Positions 16,970-23,671 of a DNA stretch of 23,671 nucleotides are shown here, one piece after another. The stretch comes from CAZBDV01 sp964490765. GTDB lineage: Bacteria > Cloacimonadota > Cloacimonadia > Cloacimonadales > JAJBBL01. Location of the stretch: the NCBI GenBank assembly GCA_964490765.1, contig CAZBDV010000036.1, forward strand, positions 1 through 23,671. The letters are read 5' to 3'. Made by a program: the position numbers and the translations under genes. The notes below the pieces were generated by a model. That model saw nothing but the letters and a program-made list of their open reading frames with translations, ran no database searches and was not told the origin of the DNA. Each line of letters opens with the position of its first letter. The first letter of the stretch is position 1.

Positions 16970-19900
16970 TTATTTCATCAGGATCATCTTACGAAGATCC
17001 TGATATCCTCCCGCCTGCATGCGGTAGAAGTATATGCCACTTCCCGCCTCGCGGCCACTTCCATTCTGACCGTTCCAGTAAATCGAGTGGTAACCTGCTT
17101 CCATCTGGTTGTCGAGCAGGGTGATGACCTTTCTACCTCTGATATCAAAGATATCTATCTTCACCTGTTCTCTTACTGTAAGGCTGAAATCTATTCTTGT
17201 CTCCGGATTGAACGGGTTAGGATAGTTACCCCTGAGTTCGGTAAAGAGAGGAATATCGTTGTTATCATCTACATTGCTGTAAGAGGTTACAACGATTTCG
17301 TTAGAGGATGGTGAGAGCCCTACATTGTAGGCCGCCTTAACCCAGTAAATATAATTTCCGAGAGGAATTTCCGGATCGATGTATATATTATCCTCTATCG
17401 GTTCATCATTTAACCTGGTCCCATTGCGATAAACTATATAACCGTTTAACTGCCTGGTATTCTCTCCTGCTTCAGGATATGGTGCTTCCCAGGAAAGTGC
17501 GACATCCGCAGCGTTAAGAAATTCATAAGTAAGATTCGTTGGTGGCTTGAGTTCCAGAAGAGCAACGGCAGAATCTGTCGGCTCTGATTCTCCGGCCAGA
17601 TAGAGGGCAGTTACTTCATAAGTATAGGTGAATCCCATCGTAACGTCTGTATCAGAATAAGATTCCAGACTGACCGGCTCATTGTTTATCTTAAGGTTAT
17701 TACGATAGATATTATATCCGAGCAGATTGTCCGTATCGACACCCGACCACGCGAGCTCTACTACCTGATAGCCTGCTGAAGCAGTAAGATTATCAGGTGC
17801 CGGCAATTCTACTTCTTCGCCACTGATCTCAATATTATCAACACACCAGTGATAAGCACCGGCACCAGTATAATTCCATTTGAATCTCACTTCGGTTTGC
17901 CCGCCTACTTCGGGAATAATTTGCTGAAAATGGGCCGGATTGGTCGTGCCCAGCAACCAGTTCTGAACCGTATGCCAGGTCTCTCCATCGTCAATACTAT
18001 AAGCGAATATTGCTTCTGATGCCTGAGGATACTGTCTGAAATAGTGGATAAAAGAGACTTCAACATTCTGAAATCCTCTCAGGTTTAATCTCGGAGTAAT
18101 AAGATCACTATCCTGATTACCGCCACTGCCATGAATAAAGCTGTTGATATAGGCATAGTTGCCACTGGTCCCAACCAATCCATCACTGATGACCCCAATT
18201 TCCCAGATCTCTCCTGTTCCGGCATTATCGGTTATCTCCCAGAACATTGGGGTAGAATTTGAATCGTCGAAATCCTCCTCGAACGGCAATTTCATATATT
18301 GCAGGTCTGTGCCTGCCATCGTAGTAATACCGCTCGAATACTCTAAATCAGGTGTATATGAGAGGGCTTTGTAGTAATAAACCGTTCCCTGCTCCAGCCC
18401 TCCGTGAGTGAAAGAAGTCCCGGAACCACCATAGATGATCGTTCCACCACCGGAGACCTCCTGGCCTGTCAGGTAATACTCTCCCTCATTAAGTGTGCCA
18501 AACAATCCATCATCAGAAACGAGCAGGAGGACATTATCATCATCATCGTTTCTCTCCCAGGAGAGCTCTATCTGATCGTATCCAGAAGAGCTTGCAGTGA
18601 AGTTCTCCGGATTATCGATACTCGGAATCAACTCATCAAGGGCAAGTAGTGCTGCATGGGCGTTGAGACGACCCGTCCCGAGCATTCCCAGATAACCGGG
18701 ATTGAGATGATATATCGGATCAGTAGTACTGCTCAGGATATCGGCAAGTTCTGTATTTGTAAGGACATAACCGTTGCGATGGGCATATGAGACGATAAGA
18801 GCAGCAACACCTGAAGCATGAGGTGCTGCCATTGAAGTCCCCTGTGCATAACCGTAAGTACTATTCATTCTGGTACTGAGTATGCCACGTGCTGTTACCT
18901 GATTCGTCTCTCCTCCGGGTGCTGAGATATTCACCCAGGTATCATATGTGGAATACCAGGCTTTAATGTCCTGATTATTGGTTCCGGCTACAGAGAAGCA
19001 GCTTGGAGCACATTTTGGGTACCAGGCGCCGGTTGTATTATTGTTACCGGCACTGAATATCGTGATACCGCCATCCATGATATCACCCCCACCGTTGGCA
19101 TTAAAGTAGTCTATCGCATCCATTACCGCCTGGTCATAGTAACCTTCGGTTGTATAGCCCCAGCTGTTTTGTGATATTACGGCTCCATTGTCAGCCCCGA
19201 AAATCATTGCAGGTGCAAAACCACCACTACTCGTAGCTGTAAATACCTGACAGGAGATCAACCTGATCCCGTCACCAAAACCACTACCACCAGCTATTCC
19301 GGCAACTCCAATACTATTGTTTGTCACCACCCCTACAGTTCCGGCGACATGAGTACCATGATTATGTTGTGTGACGTTATTGCTGTTATCAACGAAATTG
19401 TAACCGATATCGGGCCACATATTGGCCGCTATATCGGGGTGATTATACTGTATACCTCCATCAATAATAGCTACAAGAACATCAGAGTGCCCCTTTTCGA
19501 TCTCCCAGGCATCGAAGAGGCTAATATCAGCACCGGGTGTACCACCTAACTGACCGGTATTATTATAATGCCATTGATCGGTAATCTGAGGGTCGTTCGG
19601 AGTCCAGCGATTCAATTCTCCCCAGTCGAATTCTCCAAAATCGGGTTCGACATCAAGCTCTTTCCGGTATTCCGGTTCTGCCCAGGCAACTATATCGTTC
19701 AGTTCCCGATAAGCCATAACTATATCTCTGATATCTTCTTCCGAATCGAAGTGTAGTTCATACCAGAGATGTAATCCCCAGAGTCGATGCCGCCATTCGT
19801 AACCATTCTTCAGAGCTGGAATATCGAACAGACCACGAATTTCATAAACCCGAAATGAACGGTTGAGTGCATCAATAGCGGGAATTCCGGTTACTACAAT

Positions 19901-20119
19901 ACCATCCCCGTCTCTCACTACTACCATATTATCCAGATAGCCCGTCATCTCCTTACGGTACTTTATCCTGATCCAACCCTCTTCCATTGCCTCATCCGGA
20001 GCCTGGTATATATCGATATAGGGATGCTCAGTAAACTCAACCTCGGGGATCTTACCCTCGATTATGGTTGTGAAACATAATATCGTGACCAGCACACTGA
20101 GTATTGTTATTCTTCGCAT
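16970..20119 (-). CDS. Secreted subtilisin-like (S8) protease with type IX sorting domain, copy 2
   Basis: The 1049-residue tandem paralogue of the protease at 13593 has the same domain order. Residue numbering matches exactly through the catalytic domain: Asp220, His254 (HNHGTHVAG), Asn359 (SAGN) and Ser429 (GTSMAAPHASG). By eye the catalytic domains are about 75 percent identical. One difference is at the Asp motif, IIDGG instead of the usual D-S/T-G; the catalytic Asp itself is kept, so activity is expected. The N-terminal inhibitor-like region ends WAEPEYRK as in copy 1. The jelly-roll module (608-768) and two FN3 modules precede the sorting domain (NYPNPFNPET at about 965, then DIRGRKV and SGIYFYRM). 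AAGGA lies seven bases before ATG 20119. It faces away from the 866-base spacer and has its own terminator, so it is probably transcribed alone. Confidence 0.94.
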   Translation of the reverse strand: MRRITILSVLVTILCFTTIIEGKIPEVEFTEHPYIDIYQAPDEAMEEGWIRIKYRKEMTGYLDNMVVVRDGDGIVVTGIPAIDALNRSFRVYEIRGLFDIPALKNGYEWRHRLWGLHLWYELHFDSEEDIRDIVMAYRELNDIVAWAEPEYRKELDVEPDFGEFDWGELNRWTPNDPQITDQWHYNNTGQLGGTPGADISLFDAWEIEKGHSDVLVAIIDGGIQYNHPDIAANMWPDIGYNFVDNSNNVTQHNHGTHVAGTVGVVTNNSIGVAGIAGGSGFGDGIRLISCQVFTATSSGGFAPAMIFGADNGAVISQNSWGYTTEGYYDQAVMDAIDYFNANGGGDIMDGGITIFSAGNNNTTGAWYPKCAPSCFSVAGTNNQDIKAWYSTYDTWVNISAPGGETNQVTARGILSTRMNSTYGYAQGTSMAAPHASGVAALIVSYAHRNGYVLTNTELADILSSTTDPIYHLNPGYLGMLGTGRLNAHAALLALDELIPSIDNPENFTASSSGYDQIELSWERNDDDDNVLLLVSDDGLFGTLNEGEYYLTGQEVSGGGTIIYGGSGTSFTHGGLEQGTVYYYKALSYTPDLEYSSGITTMAGTDLQYMKLPFEEDFDDSNSTPMFWEITDNAGTGEIWEIGVISDGLVGTSGNYAYINSFIHGSGGNQDSDLITPRLNLRGFQNVEVSFIHYFRQYPQASEAIFAYSIDDGETWHTVQNWLLGTTNPAHFQQIIPEVGGQTEVRFKWNYTGAGAYHWCVDNIEISGEEVELPAPDNLTASAGYQVVELAWSGVDTDNLLGYNIYRNNLKINNEPVSLESYSDTDVTMGFTYTYEVTALYLAGESEPTDSAVALLELKPPTNLTYEFLNAADVALSWEAPYPEAGENTRQLNGYIVYRNGTRLNDEPIEDNIYIDPEIPLGNYIYWVKAAYNVGLSPSSNEIVVTSYSNVDDNNDIPLFTELRGNYPNPFNPETRIDFSLTVREQVKIDIFDIRGRKVITLLDNQMEAGYHSIYWNGQNGSGREAGSGIYFYRMQAGGYQDLRKMILMK

Positions 20120-20145
20120 ATCAAATCCTTTTTATATTTTTGGTA

Positions 20146-20175
20146 ATTAAACACCAGTCAATATATTGCTGTCAA
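20146..20175 (-). promoter_or_regulatory. Possible promoter of protease copy 2
   Basis: On the minus strand TTGACA (20175 to 20170) is followed after 18 bases by TTTAAT (20151 to 20146; 5 of 6 to TATAAT), about 27 bases upstream of ATG 20119. The position relative to the start codon is nearly the same as the element before protease copy 1, which adds some support to both. Confidence 0.4.
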
Positions 20176-20290
20176 GACAAATATTGCCCATTCTTCGACT
20201 ACAAACTACAGAAAATCGAACTCAACATAAACCTGCAAGCCATCCAGATATTTCTACTACTCTCTGTGATACATATAACAATAGAGGACA

Positions 20291-20349
20291 ATCAATGGGG
20301 AAGCTACGAGCCGGATAGGGCCGACTCGTAGCTTCCCCATTGATATTTT
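20291..20349 (+). terminator. Strong 20-bp hairpin plus T-run, in a divergent spacer
   Basis: Arms at 20291-20310 and 20325-20344 are perfectly complementary over 20 bp with a 14-base loop that contains a further CGG/CCG pairing. TTTTT follows at 20346-20350 on the plus strand only. It has the form of an intrinsic terminator for rightward transcription, yet no rightward gene lies before it. Alternatives are the end of a small RNA, an attenuator in the leader of the 20986 gene, or a palindromic repeat element. Confidence 0.55.
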
Positions 20350-20664
20350 TAGGATAGAGAGAGGTGCTATGATATCGGCAGAATTAATCTGTTTATCAGA
20401 GTAAAGATGATTCAAATGAATAATCTGCATAAGAGAATTTTACATAACCTTAGTCATAGAAAGTTAGTCAGGGGCAAATACGCCCGTAGCCCTTATTAAA
20501 GGGGTTTAACTGTATTGAACCTCCCCTGGAAGCCGATTAATAAAGAATGCAAAAGCCTTTAAAGAACAAAAATAGCTTGACATCTAGAGTCTCATTTCGT
20601 TCAAGTTGATTTAAATTACTAAATAAAGTACCAAGAATGACACTTGCGAAGATGTAGAATTAGT

Positions 20665-20681
20665 TCACTTTTAAAAAGTGA
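20665..20681. promoter_or_regulatory. 17-base perfect palindrome, possible operator
   Basis: TCACTTTT-A-AAAAGTGA is perfectly symmetrical with 8-base half-sites around one central base, a form typical of dimeric regulator sites. It lies about 305 bases before the secreted-protein gene at 20986. No regulator gene is in the window, and A/T-rich sequence makes chance symmetry more likely, so the role is uncertain. Confidence 0.3.
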
Positions 20682-20875
20682 GTTTGAAGTGCGGAATTTC
20701 GTATACTGATATTTTGCAACGGTGTAAGTCATAATAACAGAATCAGATGAGTTATTTGGCGAGGTATTATTGACCGATAATTTTATGCTTGAACTTCTCT
20801 TAATACAAGGGAAATTGATTAAGAGCTGCTATCATACTGGTGGCAATTTAATTTCGAAACTAAAAATTTCTAATC

Positions 20876-20895
20876 AATGGACTTATGTGTCCATT
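20876..20895. promoter_or_regulatory. Small inverted repeat upstream of the 20986 gene
   Basis: AATGGAC (20876-20882) and GTCCATT (20889-20895) flank six bases. It could be an operator or a hairpin in the 5' untranslated region, ending 90 bases before the start codon. It lacks a T-run, so it is not a terminator. Confidence 0.25.
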
Positions 20896-20985
20896 AATCC
20901 AGTTCGCATCTGAAACGATATCTCTATTTGATATCACAGTATTCAAGAAATAACCAAAAATTATTCTTAAGCAAGGAGAAGGTTT

Positions 20986-23671
20986 ATGAAGAAGAGTTTA
21001 TTGCTGACATTATTCCTGATCGTTACCTTTGCCCTATCAACTAATATCTGGGCATTGCCTAATGAGAATTCGACGACTACATCGAGTAGCAACAGGAATA
21101 TCTTTGAAGAAGATTTTACAGGAGTGGCAGTTGGTGCAATACCGGCTGGCTGGAACAAATCACCGAATACAACAAATTGGGGAGCAGTTGCCTCTGCAAA
21201 TGCAGGTGGACAGAGTCCTGAGATGAGATTCAACTGGTCTCCCTCCGGAGTTGATGTATTCAGACTCTCAACTCCGCTGATTGATGCTGCTGCTTATGAC
21301 AACATTCTGCTTACTTTCAAGCATAATGTAAATCACTTTGGAGACAATTATACACTTCGTGTCCAGACCTCAACAGACGGCACAACCTGGACAGATAGAT
21401 GGACAATAGTCAATCCGCCCGCTTCAATTCCGGCCGAGACAGTTGATGTCTCACTTAATGCAGTTGGGGGAGAATCTTTCTATCTGGCCTGGGTATTTGA
21501 TGGTGATTCCTATAACATCAATTACTGGTATGTTGATGATATCGTAGTTATAGAGGCCAATCCGGGAACGATAGAGGGAGTAGTCACACTTGATGGTGGT
21601 GCCGGTGATGTTACAGATGTCACAGTTACTGCTGGTGGTGAGACAGTCAACCCTGCAACTGACGGGAGTTATGAGATCTCTCTTCTGTCAGGTTTTTATA
21701 ACGTAACCGCTTCTCTTCCGGGCTACGAGATACATACTTTAGAGAATGTAGAAGTTACAGCTGGCCAGGCCAATACAGGTAACGATTTCACCCTGGGCAA
21801 TATCGAGATCGATGTTTCACCCGCTTCTCTGACAGCCGACATGCTGCCCGGCGATCCACCATTAACCGTACCACTGACTATCAGTAGTGATGGTAATGGA
21901 GCACTTGATTTCAGTATCTCTATAGACTGGATCTGGGACAGGGGTAATATTCCGGAATCGATCCAGACTCCAGTAACCCGTTCTCTCAATCCTGAACATA
22001 GTGACAGAGCACCGGCTACCCTTTCTACAGTTCAAACGTATGATGAACACTCAAGGGAGCTCTTTGACCTGTTGTATCATTTCCCCTGTCACGATGCCGG
22101 TGGAGAATATCAGGCGGTAACCGATGGGAATTATATATATACAGCCAGATGGAATGAAGCAACGATCTTCAGATATGAACTCGATGGAACCTTTGTCGAA
22201 CAGTTCACAATTCCCGGCTTTAGTGGTAGTCTGCGTGATATGACTTATGATGGAGAATACTTCTACGGTTCCCCAAACACTACAGTCATCTATATCCTCG
22301 ACCTGGCTAATGAAGCACTTATTGGACAGATCAATACATCTGTTGCTACCATCCGCTCAATCGCCTACGATGCAGATAACGACGCCTTCTGGGTAGGTTC
22401 TGGCTGGAGCCCGGCCCAGTTGCAACTCGTTGACCGTCAGGGTACTACTATTCAATCTTTGCCAACTACTGTAAGCAGTATATCCGGATTGGCCTGGGAG
22501 AACGTTTCTGATGGCGGCCCCTATCTCTGGGCTTTCACTCAACCTGCTTCCAACAATATCCTGAATCAGATCGATATGACAACCGGTAGCTCAGTTCAGA
22601 CTTTCGATATAGCAACTCTCGGTATTCTGGCACCAGATTCCATCTCTGGTGGGTTGCATATAACCGATCAGCTCGTTGATGGTATGTGGACTTTCCTGGG
22701 TAACTGTCAGAATGATGTAATTTTTGTTCTGGAGCTGGGTGATTCTTTCCCACCCTGGGTATCAGTAGATCCGAATTCCGGAACAATACCAGGTAACGAT
22801 GATATGATAATTGACGTTACCTTTGATCCTGCCGACTGGGATCCGGGAATATACAATGCTAATCTGGTGATCAATAATAACTCACTTGATAGCCCGGTAA
22901 TAGTACCTGTAAGCATGTATCTCGATGCAACACAGCTCTATCCACCTCAAAACCTGGAGGCAGTAGCTGGAGACGGAATCGTCGAATTGACCTGGGAAGA
23001 ACCGAACATACCACCCGATGTAAGACTGGAACTGGAAGGTTACAATGTCTATCGTGATGGTGATATGATCAATGCTGCACTGGTAACCGAACTGGAATAT
23101 ACAGATACAGACGTAGAGAATGGCATAACCTATTCTTACTATGTAACTGCTGTATATGACGAAGGTGAGTCAAACCCATCCAATGTAGTGGAAGCTACAC
23201 CTGAAGGGTCAGCTCTCAACCCACCGCAGAATCTTACTTACGAAGTAATCGATGAGATAAATGTTCATCTCATGTGGGAAGCACCGGAAGGTGAAACACT
23301 GGATGAATTCCGTTATGATGATGGTGTTCAGGATGGCCAGCTTGGCTTCCAGGGCGGGACTAATAACGGCGTTATGGGTTCTGTTCACAGAAACGATGCT
23401 GAAGTTCATGAAGTCCACTGGTTCACCACGAACGAAGGTGGCCCTCACGCAACGGTCAATCTCTTCATCTTTGGCCTGAACGCTCAGGGCCTGCCGAACG
23501 GTAGTGACGTTCTGTTCCAACAAATGAGTATTCCCAATGTCGATATGCAGTGGAACGAATTCGTCTTACCTGATCCTGTCAGCGCCCCGAACGGTTTCAT
23601 GCTCGCTATGAGCTATACCGGATTTCTTGGCCTGGGAACAGACGACGGTATAGGGGCACCCTGGGAATTCC
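20986..23671 (+). CDS. Large secreted multidomain protein, choice-of-anchor/FN3 type (3' end outside window)
   Basis: The frame is open from ATG 20986 to the window edge, 895 codons without a stop. AAGGAGAAGG precedes the ATG. Visible order: signal peptide (1 to about 24, ending IWA); choice-of-anchor J / cleaved-adhesin-like jelly roll (about 38-188, with TSTDGTTW and WYVDDIVV); carboxypeptidase-regulatory-like beta domain (about 193-272, with GTIEGVV and TDGSYEI); a beta segment (about 275-310); a stretch with repeated blades resembling a beta-propeller (about 373-585); a BACON-like or abnormal-spindle-like beta domain (about 588-646); one FN3 module (653-738, with GYNVYRDG and YYVTAVYDEGESNPSN); and a second FN3 start near 744 that leads into a further beta domain. 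By analogy with the two proteases a type IX sorting domain is expected at the missing C-terminus. There is no catalytic motif in the visible part, so adhesin, structural or binding roles are all possible. Confidence 0.88.
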   Translation, partial: MKKSLLLTLFLIVTFALSTNIWALPNENSTTTSSSNRNIFEEDFTGVAVGAIPAGWNKSPNTTNWGAVASANAGGQSPEMRFNWSPSGVDVFRLSTPLIDAAAYDNILLTFKHNVNHFGDNYTLRVQTSTDGTTWTDRWTIVNPPASIPAETVDVSLNAVGGESFYLAWVFDGDSYNINYWYVDDIVVIEANPGTIEGVVTLDGGAGDVTDVTVTAGGETVNPATDGSYEISLLSGFYNVTASLPGYEIHTLENVEVTAGQANTGNDFTLGNIEIDVSPASLTADMLPGDPPLTVPLTISSDGNGALDFSISIDWIWDRGNIPESIQTPVTRSLNPEHSDRAPATLSTVQTYDEHSRELFDLLYHFPCHDAGGEYQAVTDGNYIYTARWNEATIFRYELDGTFVEQFTIPGFSGSLRDMTYDGEYFYGSPNTTVIYILDLANEALIGQINTSVATIRSIAYDADNDAFWVGSGWSPAQLQLVDRQGTTIQSLPTTVSSISGLAWENVSDGGPYLWAFTQPASNNILNQIDMTTGSSVQTFDIATLGILAPDSISGGLHITDQLVDGMWTFLGNCQNDVIFVLELGDSFPPWVSVDPNSGTIPGNDDMIIDVTFDPADWDPGIYNANLVINNNSLDSPVIVPVSMYLDATQLYPPQNLEAVAGDGIVELTWEEPNIPPDVRLELEGYNVYRDGDMINAALVTELEYTDTDVENGITYSYYVTAVYDEGESNPSNVVEATPEGSALNPPQNLTYEVIDEINVHLMWEAPEGETLDEFRYDDGVQDGQLGFQGGTNNGVMGSVHRNDAEVHEVHWFTTNEGGPHATVNLFIFGLNAQGLPNGSDVLFQQMSIPNVDMQWNEFVLPDPVSAPNGFMLAMSYTGFLGLGTDDGIGAPWEF

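Larger units (their letters stand above)
20120..20985. other. Long gene-free divergent intergenic region
   Basis: This is 866 bases between two divergent genes for secreted proteins, A/T-rich and without a convincing coding frame on either strand. Contents: a promoter-like element for protease copy 2 (20146-20175); a perfect 20-bp inverted repeat followed by five T (20291-20349); small GC-rich hairpins near 20472-20503 (GGGC/GCCC and CCCTT/AAGGG); a 17-base palindrome (20665-20681); and a 7-bp hairpin (20876-20895) about 90 bases before the next start codon. No tRNA, known riboswitch or mobile-element end was recognised. Confidence 0.6.

Noticed and set aside
20104..20331. 75-codon plus-strand frame across the protease start and the 20-bp hairpin
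   Set aside because: It overlaps the protease N-terminus antisense, has no ribosome binding site and its end is made of the hairpin sequence.
20369..20499. Two tiny plus-strand ORFs (11 and 30 codons) in the divergent spacer
   Set aside because: Too short to support. The first has a GAGAGAGG-like upstream sequence but no sign of a leader-peptide function.
20577..20605. TTGACA in the long divergent spacer as a rightward promoter
   Set aside because: No -10-like sequence at the proper distance.
1..23671. CRISPR arrays, tRNA genes, insertion sequences, phage genes
   Set aside because: No regularly spaced repeats, cloverleaf-like segments, transposase motifs or phage-like genes were seen on either strand.

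Overview
The window looks like bacterial chromosome from a member of the Fibrobacteres-Chlorobi-Bacteroidetes (FCB) superphylum. Cloacimonadota or a neighbouring candidate phylum is my best guess. The grounds are secreted proteins ending in the NYPNPFNPET-type C-terminal domain typical of type IX secretion substrates, many fibronectin-III and choice-of-anchor modules, and a GC content near the middle of the range. The phylum is an inference. The 16S fragment at the left edge is what could settle it. I see no insertion sequence, phage gene, tRNA or CRISPR array.

Layout, left to right. Positions 1-354 are the 5' end of a 16S rRNA gene on the minus strand, cut by the window edge, with its leader and a possible promoter up to about 463. 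Divergent from it lie a small type IV pilin-like protein (736-1116) and folate enzyme FolC (1195-2514). Next is an M23 (lysostaphin-family) murein endopeptidase lipoprotein (2817-4124). It is followed by a tightly spaced run of four genes of unknown function (4202-9362): a 989-residue membrane-anchored protein A, and three membrane proteins B, C and D. A long stem-loop terminator (9372-9444) closes this unit. A second 989-residue copy of protein A, here A' (9529-12498), follows, and then phosphatidylserine decarboxylase (12581-13516).

On the minus strand are two tandem, nearly colinear subtilisin-like (S8) proteases with inhibitor-like N-terminal regions, FN3 and jelly-roll modules and type IX sorting domains (13593-16751 and 16970-20119). 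Each has its own promoter-like element and a terminator hairpin. An 866-base gene-free divergent region follows. It holds a perfect 20-bp inverted repeat followed by a T-run, and two smaller palindromes. A third large secreted multidomain protein starts at 20986 and runs off the right edge.

The most unusual part is the A-B-C-D-A' block. Two paralogues have large FN3-like ectodomains, one transmembrane segment, a strongly conserved cytoplasmic domain and a C-terminal transmembrane segment. They flank three smaller membrane proteins, one of which (C) may carry a remote copy of the same conserved signature. This looks like an undescribed envelope complex next to cell-wall and phospholipid genes. 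No enzymatic motif was recognised in any of the five, so no function is assigned.
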